Assembly: GCF_000341285.1 (NCBI RefSeq)
Contig: NW_005178439.1
Coordinates: forward strand, 62,001 to 126,000
DNA length: 64,000 nucleotides
Source of the DNA: Galdieria sulphuraria
Lineage: Eukaryota; Rhodophyta; Bangiophyceae; Galdieriales; Galdieriaceae
Reading direction: 5' to 3'
Numbering within the stretch: the first letter of the stretch is position 1; each line of letters begins with the position of its first letter. Position numbers and translations under genes: made by a program. The notes under the pieces were generated by a model. That model saw only the letters and a list, made by a program, of their open reading frames with translations. It was not told where the DNA came from and did no database searches. Positions 1-9,911 of this stretch are shown piece after piece.

Positions 1-975
1 AAAGAATATCCAGATAGCGAAATTGCTGTGAAAGTGATAGAAGTGGTTACTTCTCATGCTCAACGCAAATCTCTTTTGAAAGAATTGCGAGTATTATTTT
101 ATACGTACTTTCATCCTCATCCCAATATTGTTGAGTTTTATGGTGCGTGTTTTTTAGATGGTCAAGTATTTATCGGATTGGAGTATATGCCAATGGGTAC
201 TTTGAGACATATCTTGAGTTTGAAGAAGCAAGTGGATGAGAACTTTGCACGAAGTGTTGCCTTTCAAATGGTTTGTGCGTTGGACTATTTACATGGAGAA
301 ATACGGTGTATTCATCGAGATATCAAACCTGGCAATATTCTGTTTGGTACTCAAGGCCAAGTGAAACTATGCGATTTCGGTTTGGCGAGTAAAGGATTTT
401 CTTCCAAAGGCTGTCATCGATGTAAGAAACATACATTTGTTGGAACTACATTGTATATGGCACCTGAAATGTTACGAGGAGAAGCCTACGATACCAAAAT
501 TGATATTTGGAGTTTAGGAATGACGATAAGAGAGTCTTTAGGTGGTTGTCATCCATTTCGTTCTATTTTAGAAGAAAGTACTTCGGAATTGGATCTCTTT
601 CTTCGGTTAGAAGCAGCTGAAGTAGCCGAAGGATGTTCTTTTTCATTCAATAAGGAAGAATGGAAGATTCCTGTAACTATCAACCAAATGCAAGGACAAG
701 ATACGGACTTGAGTATAGCAGGTAGAGACTTTTTGATAAAGTGTCTAGAATTGAAAGCAGATGATCGTCCAAGTGCGCAAGAACTTTTACAACATCCTTG
801 GTTTGATACAATAAGAAAGGAAGCTTTGGATATTTTGAATAGCGATCATGTGGAATGGAAAGATTTACAAGTTGCCATGAGAAGAGTAGCTCAATGCAGA
901 ATAGTCGAGGCACTGGATTGGCAACAAGTGCGGCATCATTCAAAAGAAAGAAGTCCCATTCTTTGGAGTACTTGA
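1..975 (+). CDS. Protein kinase, STE/MAPKK-like, 5' partial
   Basis: Serine/threonine kinase domain whose N-terminus lies before the window; the frame is open from base 1. Visible: the ATP-binding Lys in IAVKVIEV (bases 19-42), catalytic loop HRDIKPGN, DFG in CDFGLASKG, and the activation segment GTTLYMAPEML typical of MAPKK/STE kinases. A short Cys/His-rich insert (CHRCKKHT) sits in the activation loop just after DFG. About 40 residues follow the kinase domain and end at TGA 973-975. No intron is needed. The substrate cannot be inferred. It converges on VIPP1, with 54 bp between the stop codons. Confidence 0.9.
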   Translation, partial: KEYPDSEIAVKVIEVVTSHAQRKSLLKELRVLFYTYFHPHPNIVEFYGACFLDGQVFIGLEYMPMGTLRHILSLKKQVDENFARSVAFQMVCALDYLHGEIRCIHRDIKPGNILFGTQGQVKLCDFGLASKGFSSKGCHRCKKHTFVGTTLYMAPEMLRGEAYDTKIDIWSLGMTIRESLGGCHPFRSILEESTSELDLFLRLEAAEVAEGCSFSFNKEEWKIPVTINQMQGQDTDLSIAGRDFLIKCLELKADDRPSAQELLQHPWFDTIRKEALDILNSDHVEWKDLQVAMRRVAQCRIVEALDWQQVRHHSKERSPILWST

Positions 976-1029
976 GTTACTTTCATGGATAACCCTATAT
1001 TTTTATATATTCATTCCCCTGATGACTTT

Positions 1030-2056
1030 TTAAGGATAATCTCGTTCTCTTTTCATTCGGTCTAGTTCTGCTTCTACGTTGGGATCCTAAAAGAATGATA
1101 TTGTTCATGGACATGACAAATATAAATACAACTGAATAAATATCGATTACCTGAAAAGGAAGTGATTTGGGACGAGAAGAAGACTCAAGACTTCTCTTCA
1201 ACTGGGACAATTCATCATCTACTGAAGTTCCTTCCAAAGCCTGAAACTGTCTTTCCAAATTGGCATCACCAGAACCAATCATACCAGCACTTGCTTCAGC
1301 ACTAGCTTCCAATTCTTCTACTTTTGACTTCATTCTTTCAAAAGCTTCCAATGCGGAACTAGTATTGACTGAACCAAGCATTTCATTCACCTTTTGTGAT
1401 GTCTTTGCAGTTCTAGCTCGAGCAATGTACTGATCTTTCTTTGCTCTTGCTTCATTGATTTTCACTTCCAACTGCTGCATAGATGAATAAAGCTTATTCA
1501 TATTGTCTGTTTGTAACGCCAACTGTTCTTCCAAAGACTTGGCCATTTCTTCTTGTTGTTTTTTTCTCACCAAAGCTTCTCTCGCTAGTCCTTCCTCTCC
1601 CCTTTGTAAAGCCAACTGAGCTCTTTTATACCATTCTGAAGCAGTTACTTGCGCTTGTTGACGTTGTTTCTCTAACCGTTTTTGACTAGCTGCCACTTCT
1701 GCATACGCTTGACGAACCTTTACCAAGTCACTTTGCATATCTGTCATCGTTTGATTGATCAATTTTTCGGGGTCTTCCATACCAGATAATAGTTGGTTAA
1801 CATTGGCACGGACGATGCGAAAGAAACGTTAAAATATGTTCATCGTCCAAGGAGTATTCCAGTTGTAACGTGGCGGTTGTCTTTTGAAGATATTTCGTCG
1901 CCATAGAACAGGAGATAATTTACAGTGAGAACCCCAAAAAGATGTACAACGAGAAGTAACGCAGCTTTGTTTTCCAATAGGAAGTAAAAAAGCAATAGTT
2001 CTTGAATGGAAAGCGTAAGTGATTGAAACATCATCTTTCGACATGAAGCCCATCAT
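1030..2056 (-). CDS. VIPP1: VIPP1/IM30 (PspA family) thylakoid membrane-remodelling protein, with an in-frame TAA
   Basis: Exons 2056-1151 and 1086-1030, phase-0 intron of 64 bp. PspA/IM30 proteins form ESCRT-III-like rods and rings that protect and build thylakoid membranes. The core coiled coil is clear (EDPEKLINQ, MQSDLVKVRQAYAEVAASQK), and exon 2 supplies the conserved tail DPNVEAELDRMK. Upstream the same frame reads MNIF-stop-RFFRIVRANVNQLLSG, which is the family's amphipathic helix H0 with TAA (1829-1831) where relatives have an acidic residue. Before that, about 70 residues resemble a transit peptide (starts 2056 or 2044). No AG exists that would splice out the stop. Translation from the Met at 1780 would lack H0. 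The stop may be real or a sequence error. Confidence 0.75.
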
Positions 2057-2153
2057 AAAATGGGATGGCCAGTTAATAGGAGATCAACGATTCTTCTGAA
2101 GGAGAGAGCAGAGTCTACATATCAATGAAGTAATATTATAGCGGTGAGAGAAC

Positions 2154-2426
2154 ATGGCAGTAGATTCCGATAAACCCATGCAGTCTAGTAAACAACAACA
2201 AGACACTAACCTCCATAAGAAACCTCGAGTTGTTGCTAAGAAACTCAAATTGAAAGGAGTGGAAAAGAAGAAACCTTCCAAGGAAGAGAAGAAAGAAGTA
2301 ACTAAAGAACAACTTTTGGACGAAAGAGTAAAAGCCAAGAGTGACCGTTACTGTATGTCGACTTGAAAATAGTACTCGAAACAGTTCGTGACAAGTCGTT
2401 TTATTCCAGTTGAACAGCTTCAGTAA
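2154..2426 (+). CDS. Small lysine-rich FAM32A-like protein
   Basis: Exons 2154-2352 and 2410-2426 (57-bp GT-AG intron, phase 1), giving about 71 residues. The middle reads KKLKLKGVEKKK, which matches the LKLKGV...KKK signature of the FAM32A family, a spliceosome-associated small protein in other eukaryotes. The protein is shorter than human FAM32A (112 residues) and stops soon after a final DRYFEQLQ. Without splicing the frame would end after YCMST at 2366. The family call rests on the one motif plus composition. Confidence 0.5.
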
Positions 2427-2599
2427 GAGATTGGGATTCGTTATCTCCAAGTTGATGGGTTGTTTGGTAAAGTATGAGCACGACAAAGAGATGCAAGAAG
2501 AAGATGTAGAAAAAGAGAAACAGAGTAGCGTAACGGTTTCGCAATATAAATAAGCTCCAACGATAAAGCCACCTAAGTCCATAAAGCTTTTTATAAAAG

Positions 2600-4968
2600 T
2601 CAGTCTTTCAAAAAGTCAAAACTCTTGCCTTTCAAAACTTCTTCTCTGTCGAAGCCATCTTCTAGAAGCTCCAGCATAACTTGTTGTTTCTGGCCAAGCT
2701 AAAGTATTACTATTTCCCTTGTTTATAATATCCAAATGAATATGAAATAGTCAAGTCCAACAATATCACTTACTTGTTCCAACATGAGAGATAAGGACTC
2801 TTTATCAGCCATTTTGGTTCCTCTTTTATCTGAAACTGAGGAATCGACCACTTGATAAGATGTTCTTTTTGACTCGTTTCTAAGTGTCTCCACAGTGGCA
2901 TTTAAAAGTGAAATTCGTTCTCTCATCTTATCCACTTGATCCTTTTCGAGATATAGTCACACACAAAAAATGGAATAATGTCAACAATACTTACCTCATA
3001 TTCCAACATCTTGTGTTTATATCGATCTCTTTGTTGACAGACGATATCTAGTATACCTTGTTCCTCCGGAATTCTTGGCTTGGATGCATTCGAAGAATTC
3101 TCTAAAGAGACCGAAACACCTAAAGGATTACGAACCTTCAAGGCTTCATTTAGAGCTTGTTCTAATTTCCTATTGACTTCTTTCTGATCCGACAAAGCCT
3201 CTTCTAAACTTAGCGCTTGCTGTTGGTACTGCATGCTCTCCTTTTCTATGTTTTGTACTGTGACTCTCCATTTACTCAACTGATCTTCTAAAGATCGATT
3301 CTTTTCCATTAATAGTGTTTCTAAGTCCGTAGGTTCCTTGCCACTTGCTTCCTACAAATCATTCAATTTGCATCACTCAATAATCAGCCATAAATTACGT
3401 ACTTCTTGGAGTTGCTCCACATGATCAAATTGTAACGCTTGCAAATTGGTTATCTGCTTGCGCAATCTCTGTACTTCATCAAGATTGGGAGCTGCTTCCA
3501 AGCGTCGTTCCAGTTGCTTGATTTGCATTTCCTACAAAAATACAATTTCATTTCGTTAAACAAACATGGAACAAATGCTACTTGTTGTTCACTCACCTGT
3601 TTCGTAATAACTTGTTGCTTATCTTCCAATTCTTGACGATAGGAAATTTGATATTCTTCCATTTGCGATTTCAAAGCATCCAGCTGCTTTTCCAACTGTT
3701 TGATTTTTCCATCTTTCCACGCTAGATTGGCATAAAAATCTTTCGACTCACTTGCTTCTATTCCATGATGACAAGCGCATATATTTATATAAATATTCAA
3801 TCTCCGCAAAATCATCCTATCATTAGCTCACCTGACGACAAAACATTCGAACTTTTAGAATGAAGCAACTCTGAGATTTTCCTATTCAAGTCTCGGTTCT
3901 CTTCACGACTTTGTTCCAATTCCTGTAAAAGTATTTGATGTTCTGTATTTTTGACTCCACGCAACTGTTGTTATTTGAGTCTAAAGCGTTTCTCAATTCA
4001 GTTTTCAATTGGATTCATACCTCTTCCAACTGATGACTTGTTTGAAATAATCTATTTTGTACCGATTCATAAGCAGTCTGTAAGTTGGCAAGTTTTTCCT
4101 TGTATTGTTCTATTTCATGTGTCCAAATACTCTGTTGGTTTTCTTGATGTGCTTTTGTATTTTTCAATGTTTCCGTCCATTCTGCCTCCAATTGTTTCGA
4201 CTTTTCTGCAAGCTACACAAATAGAAGAATTGAGTGGACATCCAATATCCATACATTTTCATAACACTTGATCACCTTTCTTTCGGTATCCTCTTCCTTT
4301 TGTTTCAATTGCTTTAAAAGTTCTCTAACCGTTGCATCCTGTCTTTGCACATCTGCCGTCTCCAAGTGGAACTGGTCCAATTCTTGCTGCATCTGTTTCT
4401 TTTCTTCCAATACCTGTTGATATTTCCATTTCCAGTCTTCCAACTCTGCAATAAATACACAAGGATCCTTTTTTAAAGTTATTTGATACGGAATTTCACT
4501 GTATCCTTTTTCATACCGTAGTAGCATACAGTTTCTGGTACACTTGAAAAAAGCAACTTTCTGCAAACGCAGCTCTAGTTGTTAAACGGTCTATTTCACT
4601 CTGATAGGATTTGAGTAGTGTATTTAAGTTTTTTGCTTTTTCTTCAGAAGAACTATGTTTGAACTCCTTGGTTGTTTCTGTTAACCTTTTCCTAGTGGCT
4701 TTGGACTCTTTTTGTTTTTCTACCATGTCCATACTCTGACATTAGGTAAGTGGGTACGCTTCCGCTGAAGAGTAACGCAAGTTACCATTTTTTCAAGTTG
4801 TTCTTTGAACTGGTCATAGTTTATTTGTTTCCATATTTGTGTTGGTGTTGCTAATGTTTCGTTTTGGTTTTGCAACCACATCGTATCGGTCATCTCTTCC
4901 ATTCTTTTCCACAACAAAACAATACAAAATACTTTGATGGATTTATTATGGCGCTCAAAAAACCCCAA
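2600..4968 (-). CDS. CASP/TMF-like Golgi coiled-coil protein
   Basis: Ten exons: 4968(or 4902)-4786, 4735-4517, 4443-4276, 4212-4021, 3964-3832, 3757-3597, 3531-3403, 3351-2995, 2941-2774, 2698-2600, all joined in frame by 49-75 bp introns; about 580 residues from the Met at 4902. Almost the whole protein is coiled coil. The N-terminal part has the CASP/CUX1 signature (TRKRLTETTKEFK, LLKSYQSEIDRLT, FQVYQKLY). The C-terminus (LGQKQQVMLELLEDG) resembles TMF-type golgin ends. Unlike plant or animal CASP no C-terminal membrane anchor is visible. Probable role: Golgi tether or scaffold (inference). Confidence 0.7.
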
Positions 4969-4997
4969 AAAAAATGCTAATTGAACATCACGTACAT

Positions 4998-5031
<34 letters not shown>

Positions 5032-5061
5032 TATCTATAATATATATATATATATATATAA
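4998..5061. repeat. Compound microsatellite (CT)n-(CTAT)n-(TA)n
   Basis: Three adjoining simple repeats: a CT run, a CTAT run and a TA run. They lie in the short spacer between the CASP-like gene start and the aldo/keto reductase stop. Confidence 0.95.
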
Positions 5062-5116
5062 ACGACAACTCTAATTGAATTGTCGCTCTTCCCATGTCAC
5101 ATTTACAAAAGCAGCT

Positions 5117-6595
5117 CTAAGGATATAAAGATGGATCCTTCCATCGCATATATATTTGATTGATTTCTTCTTCTATTTCCTATTCCATTTTCCAATCCTT
5201 TCAATTTCTCTCCAACATCCAACTTTACCTCTTATACATACCTCAGTTATCCAATCTTTACAAAATACTTGAATGTTTTCTTCCAATTGTTTCCTATTGG
5301 TAGCTAAAAGCACCCTATTTCATCAACGTGTTCTCAACAACTTTTCATCTCTCTCACTCTTACCTCCAATGATAGTACTTGCTATAAATGGCTGATGTTT
5401 ACACCAACCCAAAGCCAACTGAGTAAGAGTCATCCCATACTTTTTAGCAACCTGATAATATTGTTCTACAGCTTCCAATGCAAGAGAAGAATGAAAACGT
5501 TTCATATATTGAGGAAAGAGAGAAAAACGACTAGCCTTGGGTATCTGTCCACCACAATATTTACCAGTTAAAACTCCACCAGCCAATGGAGAATAAGCTA
5601 ATAAAGGAACATTGGTATGTGAAGGAGAACAAACTTCTGCTAAAGCACATTCAAACTCTCGATGTAACAAACTATAGCTATTTTGAATGGAAATGACTTT
5701 GGCTAATCCATGTTGCCGAGCACAACGAACAAATTCTGTTACGCCCCAAGCAGTTTCATTGCTAAGACCAATATATCGTACCTTTTATCATTCCCATAAA
5801 AATGAATCATGAACATTCAACTATTCTTACCTTGCCTTGAGTAATCAACATTTGAAGATAATACAACTGCTCTTCGATAGGTACACAAGGTCTTTCTTGT
5901 TTCCAATCATATCTACACTGTCCAAAGAGAGGTACATAACGATCAGGCCAATGAATCTGTAACAAGTCAATATAGTCTGTTTGTAGACGTCTCAATATTC
6001 CTTCTATTCCTTCCATCACATTCCTTTTATCGACACGAGGACCTTTAAACTCCTTCTTTATAAACTAATCATAATATATACAATAGTAATCCTACCTCCT
6101 CTTATGTGTCGAATATCTCTCCCAGCACCACAAATTTTGGAAGCAACGACCAGTTTATCTCGAGCTCGTTTTTTGAGCCAATTACCGATAAATACTTCTG
6201 TTCTGCCTTGTGTTTCTGCTTCTACAGGAACGGGATACAACTAACTAAAGTAAAAACCATCTTCCATTGTAACAAATAAATATTTCTACCTCTGCAGTAT
6301 CTATAAAGTTGATTCCTTGATCTACAGCATAATCCAGTAGTTGATGGGCTTCTTGTTCGGAATTTTGTTTACCAAATGTCATCGTTCCTAAACAAACTTG
6401 ACTGACAACCAACTGACTATCCCCCAAAGTGGTATATTTCCAATCAGTACGAACAGCTGAATCCGGTGTTGAAGTGGCCATGTAGGGTTTACTTCCATAA
6501 CTACACTGTAAGGAGCAAGTTCTTTTCAGTCGAATAAAGTGGTATTCTTTCATAAAACGTTTATAACTCCAATAATCACTAGTTACAAAAAACAT
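5117..6595 (-). CDS. Aldo/keto reductase (Tas/YajO-like)
   Basis: Six exons: 6595(or 6481)-6290, 6240-6096, 6042-5831, 5781-5364, 5303-5242, 5179-5117; about 401 or 363 residues. NADPH-dependent carbonyl reductase fold. Seen: LCLGTMTFG-type start (VCLGTMTFGKQNSE), DTAELYPVP with catalytic Asp and Tyr, Lys in VVASKICG, His in QIHWPDRY, IGLSNETAWG, LLAYSPLAGGVLTGKY, and IIGATN near the end. This is the Tas-type family whose members start near the Met at 6481 (MATSTPD); the extra 38 residues from 6595 may be a targeting sequence or untranslated. Substrate unknown. Confidence 0.9.
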
Positions 6596-6691
6596 TCTCT
6601 AATACGACAGACACCACAAAAAATGCTCTCCTTTCTCTGTCAACAAAAAAATTGTTCAAATTCTTCGTTCTCTTCTTCCATGATGGAAAAC

Positions 6692-7338
6692 TCAAGCATC
6701 TTGTGCTTTGCCTTCTACATGAGGCAAAAACTTACCATTGAGTTTCACAACAACTCTATCTTCTCCATGTTTTCCTTTTATTTTATCGACTGTTACGTAC
6801 ATATCGATAGCAGACATAATTCCATCACCACATTTTTCATTGACTAGAGCTTTGAGTGCTTCTCCATAATGAGTTATTGCTTCATAAAATCGATACACCG
6901 TAGGATCCTATCAAAAGATACATAGGCTTCTACGGAAAACTATGTCACATCTCAACTCACCTGTAAAATAGTGGGTTGAAAACTTCTCATTGGAAAACGT
7001 TGTAGAGCCAACAAGTCTTGGTCGGAAATATCGGGTACTGCTTTTTTCAGTTTGGGTGCAGTTTCGGGTTTCAATTGTGCTTGACTAAAGAATAATTGAG
7101 CAACATAAGCGTTGGTTAAACCACACTCGTTGGCTATTTGATCAAATGTTTTGGAAGATTTTTCTTTCGCAACCAATAAACGCTGTACCAAAGCTGCTTT
7201 GTTATCGACGCTTGTTTGGAAATGAGGGATAGAGTTCCGTGTTGCTCCAGTTTCTGCTATTTCTTGGGATATATTTCTTTGAAAGAGTTGAAAGAGAGGT
7301 CTTGAAGAAGACACAGTGAGTTTCAACAAGAAAGTCAT
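6692..7338 (-). CDS. cynS: Cyanate hydratase (cyanase)
   Basis: Exons 7338-6961 and 6907-6692 (53-bp phase-0 intron), 197 residues. Cyanase converts cyanate and bicarbonate to ammonia and CO2. The helical N-domain is present ([18 protein letters not shown]), and the active-site half holds the Arg and Glu in [12 protein letters not shown] and the Ser in GDGIMSAID, matching Arg96/Glu99/Ser122 of the E. coli enzyme. An N-terminal extension of about 50 residues, rich in Ser/Arg/Phe, may target an organelle (inference). The C-terminus carries a short VEGKAQDA extension beyond the usual end. Confidence 0.95.
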
Positions 7339-7347
7339 TCTTCACTA

Positions 7348-7348
7348 A

Positions 7349-7385
<37 letters not shown>

Positions 7386-7386
7386 A
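7348..7386. repeat. Dinucleotide repeat (AC)n-(AG)n
   Basis: An AC run passes directly into an AG run immediately upstream of the cyanase start codon (7338), inside its probable 5' leader or promoter. Confidence 0.9.
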
Positions 7387-7787
7387 AAAGAGAAAGAAAA
7401 TAAAGTGAATCAATTACCAAATGATGGGAAAAAGGCGCGGGTAGAAAAGAACATTTTTCTTCATCGGGTTAAAAAGCTTCATATGTGCATTACTCAAATA
7501 GATAAACAGATTGACGAGAATGATATATTTCGGAAATGTATAGATTTTACACTGTTCTCATAAGAAAACAAAGTGTTGTATTTTACACCTTGTTTCTGTT
7601 GCTACCCTATATATACATATATATATAAAGAAATGGAAATTTACATTCCTTTAGAATAGCTTTGGAGGAAATTCTCAACTCTTCTGTTTCCCCATTCGGC
7701 CGACTCTCCATTGGCTCTCTCACCCAACAACGTCGTTGATATTCCTTGTCATTTTCCTCCTTCAAAACAGCCGATAGGAGAAGGAAT
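7387..7787. other. Spacer between cyanase and NOG1 (divergent)
   Basis: No gene seen. The AT-rich stretch contains a TATA-like run near 7605-7630. Promoter elements for both divergent genes are expected here, but none can be assigned with confidence. Confidence 0.4.
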
Positions 7788-9788
7788 ATGGTAACTTATA
7801 ACCTGAAAAAGATTCAAACAGTTCCTGGAGCAAAGGAACTCATCGACATTGTGTTGTCCAAAACCCAAAGAAAGACCCCTACAGTTATTCATCGTCACTA
7901 TGCTATTTCCCGCATTCGTCAGTTTTACATGCGCAAAATCAAGTTTGCTCAACAAACTTTTCACGATAAACTTTCTCAAATATTACAAGACTTTCCTAAA
8001 GTTGACGAAATTCATCCCTTTTATGCAGATTTGTTGAACGTATTGTACGATAGGGACCACTACAAGTTAGCACTTGGTCAGTTATCCAAGGCTAGGAGCT
8101 TGATAGACAATTTGAGCAAAGAATATTTACGTTTATTGAAATACGGTGATTCGCTTTACCGTTGTAAGATGTTGAAAAGAGCAGCGGTGGGTCGAATGTG
8201 TACTATTGTCAAGCGACTTGCGTCTTCGTTTGGTTATTTAGAACGAGTGCGACAACATATGGCACGTCTACCCAGCATTGATCCTCATATGCGTTGTTTG
8301 ATTATCGCAGGTTATCCCAACGTTGGCAAGTCTTCCTTTATGAACTTGATAACCAGAGCCAACGTGGATGTACAACCTTATCCTTTTACTACCAAGTCAC
8401 TGTATGTAGGACATATGGATTATCGTTATTTACGTTGGCAAGTGATCGACACACCAGGTATCTTAGATAAGCCATTGGAAGAAAGAAACACTATTGAAAT
8501 GCAGTCCATTACTGCATTGGCTCATTTACGAGCAACGATATTGTTCTTTTTGGATCCATCCGAACACTGTGGATTTAGTTGGGAACAACAGATAGGTCTA
8601 TTTCATTCTTTAGAACCTTTGTTTGTGGAAAAGCCTTTGCTCATTGTATGTAACAAAACCGATTTACCTTGGCAGTCACAAGTAGAAGAACAATTGAATG
8701 CATTGGTTCGACAAGAGTCCAATCACAGCAATAGTTTGGATAAGCCAGTATTGGCAGATGGTTGGATGAAAATGTCTACTTTGGAAAAAACGGGAGTTGT
8801 AGAAGTAAGGAATACGGCATGTGATTTATTGTTAAGTCAACGAGTGGAATCCAAAGTAAAGGGGCCTAGAGCACAAAGTATATTGAATAGGTTGCATGTT
8901 GCTGTACCAGCTAGCATGACTCATACAAGTTGTGATGATCAGAAAGAAGAAGAATCACAAGGACTATGTCGTCCATTTATTCCCGAGTCAGTATGGAAAA
9001 AGAAACAAGAGAATAAAACAATGGAAGAGGAGGAGAAGGAACCCTCAGAAGAGGATCATAGAAAGGATTCTCAAAAGATTTTGGAAAAGGACCTAGAAAT
9101 GGCACATGGAGGTGCGGGAGTATACTCGAGTGATTGGAATAAGCATTATTTATTAAGAGACGATTCATGGAAATATGATATTATGCCTGAAATCGTAGAA
9201 GGACATAATATACTTGACTTTATAGATACGGATATTGATGAAAGACTGGCAGCATTGGAAGAAGAAGAGGTTGCTAGGGAAGCTATGAGTGAGAATGATG
9301 AAATGGAAGGATTAGACGAAGAGAGTCAACAACGTTTACAACGAATTCGAGATAAGAAGGTGTTATTGATTCGTGGACGTTCTAAACAGAGGAATCCAAT
9401 TGGAGCGAATAAGATGACGAAAGCACATCCTAAAAGCAGTCAAGAATGGAGAAAGCAATGGTTAGAAATGGGAATGGATAAAGAACGAGTAGATATGACA
9501 ACCAAACAGATTTTATCTCATCGTTCTCAATCTCGTGAACCTTCTAAGCCACGTTCTCAAAGTCGTTCGACAAGTACTTATCGATGGAATCAAACCAAAG
9601 CAGAAGCAGGAAAAGGTTTTGTTAATCATCAACAGAAACAAAAGGCTTTGCACTTGGCACGTAAAGCAATACGTGGAATAAGTAAAAAGGAAAGACGTAA
9701 AGGAGAAGCTGATAGAACGATATATAATGAACATCCGAAACATTTACTTTCAGGAAAACGCAAAATGGGTAAAACACAACGAAGATAA
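7788..9788 (+). CDS. NOG1: Nucleolar GTP-binding protein 1 (NOG1)
   Basis: Intronless, 666 residues. NOG1 (GTPBP4) is an OBG/TrmE-type GTPase needed for 60S ribosomal subunit assembly in the nucleolus. The start MVTYNLKKIQTVP matches the family N-terminus, so the upstream in-frame TTG was not used. Visible: LSKTQRKTPTVIHRHYAISRIRQFY-type N-domain, G1 GYPNVGKSS, G3 DTPGI, and G4 NKTD. The C-terminal third is highly charged, with runs of Lys, Arg and Glu and Ser-Arg motifs (SQSREPSKPRSQSRS), as in other NOG1 proteins. Confidence 0.97.
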   Translation: MVTYNLKKIQTVPGAKELIDIVLSKTQRKTPTVIHRHYAISRIRQFYMRKIKFAQQTFHDKLSQILQDFPKVDEIHPFYADLLNVLYDRDHYKLALGQLSKARSLIDNLSKEYLRLLKYGDSLYRCKMLKRAAVGRMCTIVKRLASSFGYLERVRQHMARLPSIDPHMRCLIIAGYPNVGKSSFMNLITRANVDVQPYPFTTKSLYVGHMDYRYLRWQVIDTPGILDKPLEERNTIEMQSITALAHLRATILFFLDPSEHCGFSWEQQIGLFHSLEPLFVEKPLLIVCNKTDLPWQSQVEEQLNALVRQESNHSNSLDKPVLADGWMKMSTLEKTGVVEVRNTACDLLLSQRVESKVKGPRAQSILNRLHVAVPASMTHTSCDDQKEEESQGLCRPFIPESVWKKKQENKTMEEEEKEPSEEDHRKDSQKILEKDLEMAHGGAGVYSSDWNKHYLLRDDSWKYDIMPEIVEGHNILDFIDTDIDERLAALEEEEVAREAMSENDEMEGLDEESQQRLQRIRDKKVLLIRGRSKQRNPIGANKMTKAHPKSSQEWRKQWLEMGMDKERVDMTTKQILSHRSQSREPSKPRSQSRSTSTYRWNQTKAEAGKGFVNHQQKQKALHLARKAIRGISKKERRKGEADRTIYNEHPKHLLSGKRKMGKTQRR

Positions 9789-9911
9789 TCGTTCTTCTTC
9801 ATGTCAAAGGCTTTGCAGGTAATATTTTTCCATGACAAGAACCGAATCCAATGCGAATATTCCTTTCACATCATTTCAATAATAACAATAAAGAAATGGA
9901 ATAAGATATGC

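Noticed and set aside
2136-2582. 148-codon minus-strand frame opposite the FAM32A-like gene
   Set aside because: Hydrophobic low-complexity shadow of a Lys-rich coding strand, with no family match.
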